Source: Ignavibacteriaceae bacterium
Lineage (GTDB): Bacteria > Bacteroidota > Ignavibacteria > Ignavibacteriales > Ignavibacteriaceae
DNA: 6,765 nt
Direction: 5' to 3'
NCBI GenBank assembly: GCA_019912505.1
Contig: JAIOIM010000117.1
Location: 1 to 6,765, forward strand
The position numbers and the translations under genes were made by a program. How positions within the stretch are numbered: position 1 is the first letter of the stretch; each line of letters opens with the position of its first letter. Below the pieces are notes generated by a model. The model searched no databases. It was given only the letters and a program-made list of their open reading frames with translations, and had not been told where the DNA came from. Positions 1-5,380 of the stretch are shown here, in pieces.

Positions 1-268
1 AAGTTAATGCGGGAAAAAGTGATGTTGCACCGCTGGAGGGGGAAAAAGCAAACCTTTTTGGAGTAAACGAAGTATCAGAAAAACAGTTTATATAATTAGC
101 CGCATCTTTATCTTTTAATGAATTAATTAAATTGTCAACAAGGAATTCGGGAGTAACTGCCTGCTGGTAGTTTGAACGCGGCTGATCGGGTATTTCTGCT
201 GTACGTGCATTAAAAATATCGCATCCGTTTAGCATAAGTAAAAACATTATTGCGTAAAAAAATTTCAT
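1..268 (-). CDS. Lipoprotein of unknown function, N-terminal part (C-terminus beyond left edge)
   Basis: An open frame begins with ATG at 268-266 and stays open to the left edge, giving 89 residues. Residues 1-15 form a short signal peptide (MKFFY, then hydrophobic AIMFLLML) ending in a lipobox, L13-N14-G15-C16, so Cys16 should be lipidated after signal peptidase II cleavage and the protein anchored in a membrane. The mature part has a polar linker (about 17-40) and then an amphipathic stretch, with VDNLINSLKDKDAANYINCF at 44-63. That helix-rich pattern followed by a Phe/Pro-rich segment resembles envelope lipoproteins with an NTF2-like fold common in this lineage; the family guess is from memory and weak. 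The ATG overlaps the methyltransferase stop as ATGA, with no clear Shine-Dalgarno, so translation is probably coupled. The lipobox and the overlap are what make this a gene; its function is unknown. Confidence 0.8.
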   Translation of the reverse strand, partial: MKFFYAIMFLLMLNGCDIFNARTAEIPDQPRSNYQQAVTPEFLVDNLINSLKDKDAANYINCFSDTSFTPKRFAFSPSSGATSLFPALT

Positions 269-999
269 TTTGCAACAAAAATTATTACGCGGGAAGAGGT
301 CAGTTCATCAAATTTATTGCCAAAAAAATCACCGCAGGTTTTCATAATTTTAAATCCAACTTTTTGCAGCGATGTAATTAAAATTGAGTAATCATACATT
401 TTCACAGATTCTGTAAATTCCTGACTTGAGCCATTCTTTTGTATAATAATTTTTTTTTCAACTCTGCCATCTGTGATGCTTCTTTTCTGAAAAAGATTTG
501 TATTATTAAAGGTCTCTACGCTTTCATCAACTAAATTGTTTTTTAAATAAGTAGCATTAAAATAGTCAAACACAAAAACCCCGCCTTCATCCAGATGGTT
601 ATACGCCTTCTTGAAAACTCTAAAGTTTTCTTCATCGGTTTCAAAATAACCAAAGCTGGTGAATAAATTCAATACAAGATCAAATTTATTAGGTACTTCA
701 AATGTCCTTAAATCAGCATGCAGAAATTCAATTTGTAGATTTAATTCGTCGGATGATTCTTTTGCTACTTTTAGTAAATTGTCGCTTAAATCAAAAGCAG
801 TTACATGCATTCCCCGCTTTGCAAAAATTATTGAATGCCGTCCGGCACCGCATGCCATATCTAAAACAGCCGAGCCAATTTTGGGTTTAGCTACATCAAA
901 AATTAAATCAGCCAATTTAACTGCATCTTCATCGTCACGGTGCCGATAAACATCCAGGTACTCAGGAGTATTAAACCACTCTTTGTACCACTCGCTCAT
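265..999 (-). CDS. Class I SAM-dependent methyltransferase, substrate unknown
   Basis: A 244-residue Rossmann-fold methyltransferase, probably cytoplasmic. Motif I, the SAM-binding glycine loop, is VLDMACGAG at 45-53. The acidic residue ending strand beta-2, which should bind the ribose hydroxyls, is Asp70 in VTAFDLS. HADLR at 94-98 matches the adenine-contacting region, and FDLVLNLFTSFGYFE (106-120) is the motif IV region in the form seen in a common family of small bacterial methyltransferases. The N-terminus (WYKEWF, YRHRDDEDA) is also typical of that family. No domain names the methyl acceptor. The ATG overlaps the recR stop by one base (TAATG), and a GGAAGGA Shine-Dalgarno lies at 1010-1016, ten bases upstream. 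Its place after ybaB-recR shows co-expression but does not reveal a DNA-repair role. The fold is certain and the substrate is not known. Confidence 0.9.
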   Translation of the reverse strand: MSEWYKEWFNTPEYLDVYRHRDDEDAVKLADLIFDVAKPKIGSAVLDMACGAGRHSIIFAKRGMHVTAFDLSDNLLKVAKESSDELNLQIEFLHADLRTFEVPNKFDLVLNLFTSFGYFETDEENFRVFKKAYNHLDEGGVFVFDYFNATYLKNNLVDESVETFNNTNLFQKRSITDGRVEKKIIIQKNGSSQEFTESVKMYDYSILITSLQKVGFKIMKTCGDFFGNKFDELTSSRVIIFVAK

Positions 1000-1595
1000 T
1001 ATACACTTATCCTTCCAAGTACAGCCCTGCCTATCGTTGCTTCGTCAGCAAACTCTAAGTCGCCGCCAATAGGCAGCCCGCGAGCAATTCGTGTTACTTT
1101 CATATTTAGAGGTTTTATTAATCGAGCTAAATATAGAGATGTTGTTTCGCCTTCTGTATCAGGATTTAACGCCAGAATCACTTCATTAATTTCTTCCACC
1201 TCAAAACGTTTGATTAGCTCTCTAATTTTTAGGGAGTCGGGATTAATGCCGGATAAAGGGGACAGAACTCCGCCAAGCACATGATAAAGTCCATTGTATT
1301 CGTGAGTTTTTTCAATAGCAATTACATCGCTCGCTTCTTCCACAACACAAATTAAAGATGAATCGCGCTTTGGGCTTTTGCATATATCGCAAAACTCCTC
1401 GGTTGATATGTTATAACATCGGTCGCAAAATCGTATTTTTGATTTTAACTCGGTTAAAGAAGTAACCAATTTTTCTACGGCATCAGAATCGCTTTTTAAT
1501 ATATATATGGCAAGCCGCTGAGCAGTCTTTTTTCCGATGCTCGGCAGCTTGCTTAATTCTTCAATAGCAGTTTGTAATGGTTCGGCAATCAGCAT
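999..1595 (-). CDS. recR: Recombination mediator protein RecR
   Basis: RecR works with RecO (and RecF) to load RecA onto SSB-coated single-stranded DNA at gaps during recombinational repair. All family landmarks are present in 198 residues, the normal length. A helix-hairpin-helix with LPSIGKKTAQRLA lies at 17-29. A four-cysteine zinc finger is formed by Cys57, Cys60, Cys69 and Cys72. A Toprim domain runs from about 81 and includes VVEEASD and the acidic LNPDTEGE at 143-150. The C-terminal signature ARGLPIGGDLEFAD lies at 171-184. The ATG directly follows the ybaB stop (TAAATG, no gap), and an AGGA Shine-Dalgarno at 1602-1605 sits six bases upstream inside the ybaB tail. The ybaB-recR pairing is widely conserved in bacteria. 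Nothing looks degraded. Confidence 0.98.
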   Translation of the reverse strand: MLIAEPLQTAIEELSKLPSIGKKTAQRLAIYILKSDSDAVEKLVTSLTELKSKIRFCDRCYNISTEEFCDICKSPKRDSSLICVVEEASDVIAIEKTHEYNGLYHVLGGVLSPLSGINPDSLKIRELIKRFEVEEINEVILALNPDTEGETTSLYLARLIKPLNMKVTRIARGLPIGGDLEFADEATIGRAVLGRISV

Positions 1596-1922
1596 TTAGA
1601 ATCCTGGTAAGTTTAAACCCGGCGGTATCATTCCTTTTGTTACTTTCATCATCTCTTCTTCTGCCATTTTGGTAGCCGATGACAAAGCTTTATTAACTGC
1701 CGCCACAACTAAATCTTCAAGAATATCTTTTTCATCTGCATTTATTACCTGCGGGTCAATTTCAACCGAAATTATTTCTTTATTTCCGTTTGCCGTAGCT
1801 TTTATCATTCCGCCTCCGGCTTCCTCCGAGACCGTTTTATTTCCGAGTTCACTTTGCACTTTTTGCATTTCGGCTTGCATTTTCTGAACCTGCTTTAACA
1901 TGCCTTGCATATCGCCTTTCAT
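1596..1922 (-). CDS. ybaB: YbaB/EbfC family nucleoid-associated protein
   Basis: A small DNA-binding protein of the YbaB/EbfC family. Members form dimers that clamp DNA, and the gene is usually found beside recR. The N-terminus is a Met/Gln/Lys-rich helix (about 5-27, MQGMLKQVQKMQAEMQ), then comes the family core GGGMIKATANGNKEIISVEI (about 36-55), an acidic segment, and a C-terminal helix ending in IPPGLNLPGF, a typical tail. The frame could open at a TTG at 1925-1923, but the ATG at 1922-1920 is seven bases from an AGGAG Shine-Dalgarno at 1930-1934 and the TTG only four, so the ATG is chosen, giving 108 residues. It is the first gene of the minus-strand transcript. dnaX, which precedes ybaB in many genomes, is absent here and replaced by a divergent gene. 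Confidence 0.96.
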   Translation of the reverse strand: MKGDMQGMLKQVQKMQAEMQKVQSELGNKTVSEEAGGGMIKATANGNKEIISVEIDPQVINADEKDILEDLVVAAVNKALSSATKMAEEEMMKVTKGMIPPGLNLPGF

Positions 1923-1929
1923 CAAAAAT

Positions 1930-1934
1930 CTCCT
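1930..1934 (-). promoter_or_regulatory. Shine-Dalgarno that sets the ybaB start
   Basis: AGGAG on the minus strand. It lies seven bases from the ATG at 1922-1920 and four from the in-frame TTG at 1925-1923, which favours the ATG as the true start. Confidence 0.75.
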
Positions 1935-1969
1935 AAATAATTAATAAATAATAAATTAAAGTGTAGTTA

Positions 1970-1999
1970 ATTGTACATTTTGTCGAATTTTTCGCTCAA
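1970..1999 (-). promoter_or_regulatory. Candidate sigma-70-like promoter for ybaB-recR-methyltransferase-lipoprotein
   Basis: On the minus strand, TTGAGC (1999-1994, four of six matches to TTGACA) is separated by 18 bases from TACAAT (1975-1970, five of six matches to TATAAT). Transcription would begin near 1963 and leave a leader of about 40 bases before the ybaB ATG. The region is very AT-rich, so other -10 choices exist (for example TACACT just downstream). The Bacteroidetes-type promoter (TTTG with TAnnTTTG) is not evident. A promoter must lie somewhere here because the genes diverge; the exact boxes are a guess. Confidence 0.4.
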
Positions 2000-2014
2000 A
2001 TATAACACAATGAA

Positions 2015-2042
2015 TTGACTTTTTATACCTATTTTTCATAAT
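2015..2042 (+). promoter_or_regulatory. Candidate sigma-70-like promoter for the purC-like/psd/pssA/purSQ/tatA/gatA cluster
   Basis: TTGACT (2015-2020, five of six matches) is separated by 16 bases from CATAAT (2037-2042, five of six). The predicted start near 2049 leaves a leader of only about 23 bases, too short for a riboswitch, and I see no purine-type regulatory hairpin. Its -35 box lies back to back with the candidate minus-strand -35, only 15 bases apart, so a regulator binding between them could act on both clusters. Confidence 0.5.
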
Positions 2043-2061
2043 TTCTCTCTTAAAATTTGTG

Positions 2062-2066
2062 AAGGG
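2062..2066 (+). promoter_or_regulatory. Shine-Dalgarno supporting the TTG start of the PurC-like gene
   Basis: AAGGG five bases before the TTG at 2072-2074. An in-frame TGA at 2060-2062 rules out any start further upstream, and the next in-frame ATG (2102) has no Shine-Dalgarno, so the TTG is the best start. Confidence 0.65.
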
Positions 2067-2071
2067 ATAAA

Positions 2072-2779
2072 TTGGAAGTAAAACTTAACAATATCCGTAG
2101 CATGAACGATGAATCATCGAAAAATGATAACCACATTGATACCCGGGATTTTCTTATAATAGAGTACCCTGATTATTTTGAGGTTTCTCCCGATAAAAAA
2201 GTAAAATGCAAAAACCTTGGCAACAAGTTTGCATCATTGAGTACTTTTTTCTTCGACTATCTTAAAGAGTATCATATACCTTCTGCTTTTTTTAAGAACC
2301 ATGAAGGAAATAAGCTTAAGTTTTTAAACTATGAGCGATTTCCATTTCAAGTAAAAGTATTAAATACTGTTGATAAAAGAACTTCAAAAATTTTCTCTCG
2401 AAAAGAAGGGGAACATTTAAACCTTCCTATTCTTGAATACCATATGGGCAGTTGTAAAGACACGCTCATTTCTGAGAGTCATGTGGTGTCATTTGATATT
2501 TGCAGCAGTGAGGATTTAAAACTAATCTCTCGGATTTGTTCAAAAGTTAATGTAGTTTTGAAGTCGTTTTTTGAAAGAAGAAATTTCTTTCTTGCAGAGT
2601 TTTGCTGCCATTTTGGTGTGATGGATGATAAAATTTACCTCGTGGATGATTTTTCGCCAAAAAGTATAAAGATTATCCCGTTCGATACTGAAGGCAAGTG
2701 GCTCAACCCGTACAAATTAACTACATCGTCTGAAATTAAAAACTATACAGACGAGTTGATGAACTTAATAAGCGCTTAG
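2072..2779 (+). CDS. Divergent PurC (SAICAR synthetase)-like protein, probably lacking the classical activity
   Basis: A 235-residue protein that I can align by eye with E. coli PurC (237 residues) along its length: NLGNKF (48-53) with VNNKF, DTLISESH (130-137) with DPMVNESY, LAEFCCHFG (174-182) with LVDFKLEFG, and YLVDDFSP (189-196) with VLGDEFSP. PurC joins aspartate to CAIR using ATP in purine synthesis. Here the N-terminal GKAK nucleotide loop is missing, and the following RNDTSAGDG segment reads PDYFEVSPD. E. coli Arg94 is Leu97, Ser100 is Arg103, Lys177 is Cys178, the Mg ligand Glu179 is His180, and Arg199 is Lys200; Asp191 is kept as Asp192. The frame is intact and the fold motifs are well kept, so it looks selected rather than decaying. 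It starts with TTG and leads the operon, six bases before psd. It could be a repurposed paralogue or a very divergent enzyme. Homology is fairly sure; function is unknown. Confidence 0.8.
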   Translation: MEVKLNNIRSMNDESSKNDNHIDTRDFLIIEYPDYFEVSPDKKVKCKNLGNKFASLSTFFFDYLKEYHIPSAFFKNHEGNKLKFLNYERFPFQVKVLNTVDKRTSKIFSRKEGEHLNLPILEYHMGSCKDTLISESHVVSFDICSSEDLKLISRICSKVNVVLKSFFERRNFFLAEFCCHFGVMDDKIYLVDDFSPKSIKIIPFDTEGKWLNPYKLTTSSEIKNYTDELMNLISA

Positions 2780-2785
2780 GAAAAG

Positions 2786-3433
2786 ATGTTTACAAAATAT
2801 GGTTATTCAACTTTAGGAATAGTTGCTTTTTTTACTTTTATGTGTATTGCTATAAGCTTTTTTACACATAATAATTATATTAAAGCTGCCTTAATAATTT
2901 TACCGCTGATTTTATTGATCTTTTCATTAAATGTTTTCCGCGATCCGGAAAGAACCACACCGCAAAAGGAAGCAGTTGTTGTTTCCCCTGCCGATGGAAC
3001 AGTGCTTTTTGTAAAAGAAGTAGTTGACAATAAATATATCAACGAAAAAGGATGGCAAATTTCGGTCTTTATGTCACCCTTAAATGTACACGTTAATAGA
3101 ATACCGATAAACGGGAATGTAGAATATGTAAAATATATTGAAGGTAAATATTTTGCTGCATTCGAAGATAAAGCCTCCGAAGTTAACGAGCGTGCAGAAT
3201 TTGGAATATCCAGTAAATACGGCAAAGTATTTTTTACACAGGTTGCGGGTTTTGTTGCGAGAAGAATTGTGTTTGATATAAAAGAAGGGGATAAAGTAAA
3301 TATCGGAGAACGGTTCGGGATGATTAAATTCGGTAGCCGTGTCGATGTTGTCGTTTCATCGGATTGGACACCGACCGTTAAAAAAGGAGAGAAAGTGGCT
3401 GCCGGCGAAACTATTCTGTTCGAGAAAAAATAA
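2786..3433 (+). CDS. psd: Phosphatidylserine decarboxylase proenzyme (short type)
   Basis: Psd decarboxylates phosphatidylserine to phosphatidylethanolamine at the inner membrane, using a pyruvoyl group made by self-cleavage. This is the short bacterial/archaeal type (215 residues; the E. coli type is about 320). Two hydrophobic segments at about 9-27 and 33-50 anchor the N-terminus. The catalytic core follows: FRDPERTTP (51-59), SPADG with Asp70 (67-71), and SPLNVHVNR with His102 (97-105). The self-cleavage site is Gly183-Ser184 in KFGSRVD, so Ser184 should become the pyruvoyl residue, giving a large beta chain and a small alpha chain of about 32 residues. The ATG has an AGGA that overlaps the upstream stop, four bases away. 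It is followed after two bases by pssA, which makes its substrate; this pairing is common. Confidence 0.97.
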   Translation: MFTKYGYSTLGIVAFFTFMCIAISFFTHNNYIKAALIILPLILLIFSLNVFRDPERTTPQKEAVVVSPADGTVLFVKEVVDNKYINEKGWQISVFMSPLNVHVNRIPINGNVEYVKYIEGKYFAAFEDKASEVNERAEFGISSKYGKVFFTQVAGFVARRIVFDIKEGDKVNIGERFGMIKFGSRVDVVVSSDWTPTVKKGEKVAAGETILFEKK

Positions 3434-3435
3434 AA

Positions 3436-4155
3436 ATGAACATACCCCGCATTCCCCGCTCGGTTGTGCCGAACTTGTTTACGGCAATGAATATGTTTGC
3501 CGGATTTTTGTCAATTATAAACGCAAGCCAGGGGAACTATAAATACGCTGCATGGTTAATTTTTATTGCCGCTGTATTCGATGCGCTTGACGGTTTTATG
3601 GCTCGCCTTACTAAATCGAGCAGTGCGCTCGGCGTTCAACTCGATTCCCTTTCCGATCTTGTAAGTTTTGGAGTAGCGCCTGCATTTTTAATTTATCAAA
3701 CTTATTTATCTCAGTTCAATTCGTGGGGCGTTATAATAAGTTCTTTATTAATGATTGCCGGTGGATTTCGTCTTGCGCGTTTTAATGTACAGTTAGTAGG
3801 TTTTGATAAAGCATATTTTACAGGTCTCCCTATCCCCTCTTCTGCTATTACAGTTGCCGGTTTTGTGCTTGCATATTACAACGAAGGCTCCGGCTATTCG
3901 GAACCATATAATCAGTTTATAATTCCGATGGTATTGTTGCTTTCATTTATTATGGTAAGTAAAATAAAATACGATACACTTCCAAAACCTACTATGCAAG
4001 GGATAAAAGAAAAACCGCATTTGATTATTTTCATTCTTGTTTCAGCAGTTGCTTTAATAATTACAAATGGAAACGCATTGTTTTATGTTTTTGTTTTCAT
4101 GATTCTATTTGGTATTTTTAGACACATTTTTAACAAGTTTAGAAAAAAATCTTAA
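3436..4155 (+). CDS. pssA: CDP-diacylglycerol-serine O-phosphatidyltransferase
   Basis: PssA transfers phosphatidyl from CDP-diacylglycerol to L-serine, making phosphatidylserine for Psd. The CDP-alcohol phosphotransferase motif is complete: Asp49, Asp52-Gly53, Ala56-Arg57, Gly66, Asp70 and Asp74 (within FDALDGFMARLTKSS and LGVQLDSLSD); these acidic residues bind two metal ions and the last is the likely catalytic base. The protein is a 239-residue polytopic membrane protein with hydrophobic stretches near 12-30, 36-51, 78-90, 98-114, 132-148, 160-176, 195-211 and 213-231, and a basic tail (FNKFRKKS). This is the integral-membrane (Bacillus-like) type, not the E. coli phospholipase-D type. 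N-terminal IPRSVVPNLFTAMNMFAGF is typical of the family. The start lies two bases after psd with no strong Shine-Dalgarno, so translation is probably coupled. Confidence 0.96.
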   Translation: MNIPRIPRSVVPNLFTAMNMFAGFLSIINASQGNYKYAAWLIFIAAVFDALDGFMARLTKSSSALGVQLDSLSDLVSFGVAPAFLIYQTYLSQFNSWGVIISSLLMIAGGFRLARFNVQLVGFDKAYFTGLPIPSSAITVAGFVLAYYNEGSGYSEPYNQFIIPMVLLLSFIMVSKIKYDTLPKPTMQGIKEKPHLIIFILVSAVALIITNGNALFYVFVFMILFGIFRHIFNKFRKKS

Positions 4156-4157
4156 TC

Positions 4158-4179
4158 AATTTTTTCTTCCCAAAAAATT
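4158..4179 (+). repeat. A/T-only inverted repeat between pssA and purS
   Basis: AATTTTTT (4158-4165) and AAAAAATT (4172-4179) are perfect 8-bp complements around a six-base loop, CTTCCC. It starts three bases after the pssA stop and ends seven bases before the purS Shine-Dalgarno. There is no GC-rich stem and no T-run after it, so it is not a standard intrinsic terminator. It marks the longest gap (41 bp) in the cluster and may be a processing or attenuation point, or chance in AT-rich DNA. Confidence 0.35.
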
Positions 4180-4185
4180 AATACC

Positions 4186-4189
4186 GGGA
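4186..4189 (+). promoter_or_regulatory. Shine-Dalgarno supporting the GTG start of purS
   Basis: GGGA seven bases before the GTG at 4197-4199. It supports GTG as the start, which also gives the family's usual N-terminus ([18 protein letters not shown]). Confidence 0.6.
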
Positions 4190-4196
4190 TACAAAA

Positions 4197-4445
4197 GTGT
4201 TTAAAGCAACAGTTATTATAAGAAGAAGACCATCCATACTCGACCCTCAGGGAGTGGCTGTAGAAAAAGGCGCAGTTCTATTAGGACTAACAAACGTAAA
4301 AGAAACTCGTATTGGTAAATACATAGAGTTTACGGTTGACGCCGATGATAAAAGCACCGCTGAAAAGGAAGTTAATGAATATTGCAGCAAACTTCTTGCA
4401 AATCCAATAATGGAAGATTACGAATTTAATTTAGAAAAAGTTTGA
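4197..4445 (+). CDS. purS: Phosphoribosylformylglycinamidine synthase subunit PurS
   Basis: PurS is the small structural subunit that bridges PurQ and the short PurL in the three-part FGAM synthase, the fourth step of purine synthesis. At 82 residues it has the normal length. Family marks are the N-terminal strand [20 protein letters not shown] (2-21), [16 protein letters not shown] (about 30-45), and a C-terminal half ending NPIMEDYEF (about 69-77). It starts with GTG. Its TGA overlaps the purQ ATG by one base (TGATG), so the two subunits are probably translated in step. A separate PurS implies that this organism uses the short PurL rather than the fused enzyme; purL is not in this window. 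Confidence 0.96.
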   Translation: MFKATVIIRRRPSILDPQGVAVEKGAVLLGLTNVKETRIGKYIEFTVDADDKSTAEKEVNEYCSKLLANPIMEDYEFNLEKV

Positions 4446-5149
4446 TGAAACCTAATTTTGGTGTGGTTGTTTTTCCCGGATCAAATTGCGACCATGATGC
4501 ATATTATACTGTTAAGAAAATTTTTGGATTAGATGTAAATTTTCTTTGGCATAAGGATGACGACCTGCAGAAAAGTGATGTAATAATCCTGCCGGGCGGC
4601 TTTTCTTATGGCGATTATCTAAGAACCGGCTCAATTGCCCGCTTCTCCCCAATAATGAAATCAGTTATTGATTTTGCAAACAATGGCGGAGTTGTTATCG
4701 GCATATGCAACGGGTTTCAAATTCTTCTTGAAGCAGGCTTGCTGCCCGGAGTTATGTTGAAAAATAAATCCCTGCAATTTGTGTGTAAAGATGTTTATCT
4801 TTCTGTCGCCAATCGAAACACACTTTTTACAACGGACGTTCCGGCTGACAAAGTTCTAAAAATTCCGATTGCACACGGTGAAGGAAATTATTTTGCCGAT
4901 GATGAAACTTTGAATGAACTTTCTGAAAATAAACAGATAGTATTTAAATACTCATCAGCTGATGGTGAGGTAAATGAAAATGATAACCCTAACGGCTCGC
5001 TTTTAAATATAGCCGGTATAGTTAATAAAAACGGAAATGTACTTGGAATGATGCCCCACCCCGAACGCTGCTGCAATCCGGTGCTCGGGAAAACTGATGG
5101 AGCATATATTTTCAATTCTATTATTCACAATTTTTTGGTAGAGGTTTAA
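4445..5149 (+). CDS. purQ: Phosphoribosylformylglycinamidine synthase subunit PurQ (glutaminase)
   Basis: PurQ hydrolyses glutamine and passes ammonia to PurL, which converts FGAR to FGAM. It is a class I (triad) glutamine amidotransferase of 234 residues. The catalytic triad is visible: Cys88 in GICNGFQ (86-92), and His205 and Glu207 in MMPHPER. Other family marks are [11 protein letters not shown] (8-18), [12 protein letters not shown] (49-60) and [10 protein letters not shown] (141-150). A TTG at 4442 would extend it by one residue, but the ATG at 4445 that overlaps the purS stop is preferred. Its end contains the Shine-Dalgarno of tatA, and only one base separates the two genes. No residue looks unusual. 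Confidence 0.97.
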   Translation: MKPNFGVVVFPGSNCDHDAYYTVKKIFGLDVNFLWHKDDDLQKSDVIILPGGFSYGDYLRTGSIARFSPIMKSVIDFANNGGVVIGICNGFQILLEAGLLPGVMLKNKSLQFVCKDVYLSVANRNTLFTTDVPADKVLKIPIAHGEGNYFADDETLNELSENKQIVFKYSSADGEVNENDNPNGSLLNIAGIVNKNGNVLGMMPHPERCCNPVLGKTDGAYIFNSIIHNFLVEV

Positions 5150-5150
5150 A

Positions 5151-5345
5151 ATGTTTGGAAATATCGGAATGACCGAAATATTACTAATTCTTCTTGTTAT
5201 TCTTGTTCTATTCGGAGCAAAAAGAATTCCCGAACTTGCACAAGGTCTTGGCAAAGGAATGCGAGAATTTAAAAAGTCGTTAAAAGAAGTTGAAGACGAA
5301 GTAAAAATAACTGATGACGATAAAAAGCCGTCTAGCAAAGCTTAA
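5151..5345 (+). CDS. tatA: Sec-independent protein translocase subunit TatA
   Basis: TatA multimers form or weaken the membrane at the Tat site so that folded proteins, often with cofactors, are exported; TatC (not in this window) recognises the twin-arginine signal. The 64-residue protein has the standard layout: a short N-terminus (MFGNIGMTE) with the conserved Glu9, a transmembrane helix at about 10-20, the Phe21-Gly22 hinge, an amphipathic helix ([20 protein letters not shown], 23-42) and an acidic/basic flexible tail. The length and the [15 protein letters not shown] motif suit TatA/E better than TatB. A GAGG Shine-Dalgarno at 5141-5144, six bases upstream, lies inside the purQ end. The stop is at the edge of a hairpin that leads into gatA. 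Confidence 0.95.
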   Translation: MFGNIGMTEILLILLVILVLFGAKRIPELAQGLGKGMREFKKSLKEVEDEVKITDDDKKPSSKA

Positions 5346-5380
5346 ATTATTTTACGCAAAAGGTCTGCACAAAATAATTT
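5344..5380 (+). repeat. Inverted repeat spanning the tatA stop and the gatA start
   Basis: AAATTATTTT (5344-5353) and AAAATAATTT (5371-5380) are perfect 10-bp complements. Inside, GCA (5356-5358) can pair with TGC (5366-5368), leaving a 2x2 internal loop and a seven-base top loop, AAAGGTC, which carries an AAGG-like Shine-Dalgarno. The 5' arm includes the last two bases of the tatA stop and the 3' arm includes the first two bases of the gatA TTG. It lacks a GC stem and a trailing T-run, so it is not a standard terminator. A role in gatA translation is inferred. Confidence 0.45.

Noticed and set aside
659..949. Plus-strand open frames inside the methyltransferase (also 702-890)
   Set aside because: They lie opposite a clear methyltransferase gene, have low-complexity Ser/Lys-rich translations without motifs, and no supporting Shine-Dalgarno context.
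940..1284. Plus-strand open frame across the recR/methyltransferase junction
   Set aside because: Antisense to RecR and the methyltransferase start, both well supported; translation shows no recognisable domain.
1669..1887. Plus-strand open frame inside ybaB
   Set aside because: Mirror of the conserved YbaB coding frame; no independent evidence.
2008..2017. Small palindrome CAAT-GA-ATTG overlapping the plus-strand -35 box as a possible operator
   Set aside because: Only four pairs per arm, and the flanking bases do not extend it; expected by chance in AT-rich DNA.
2043..2071. Purine riboswitch or PurR-type leader control before the PurC-like gene
   Set aside because: The predicted leader is about 23 bases, with no paired elements or conserved box.
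2875..3225. Minus-strand 116-codon open frame inside psd
   Set aside because: Psd motifs occupy this stretch on the plus strand; the antisense translation is Ser/Thr/Ile-rich and motif-free.
4156..4196. Intrinsic terminator after pssA
   Set aside because: The stem is A/T only, no T-run follows it, and purS begins 17 bases after the stem.
5003..5338. Minus-strand open frames across purQ and tatA (also 4888-5115), and small frames inside gatA (5387-5569 minus, 5713-5943 plus)
   Set aside because: All overlap genes with intact catalytic or structural motifs and have no homology signal that I recognise.
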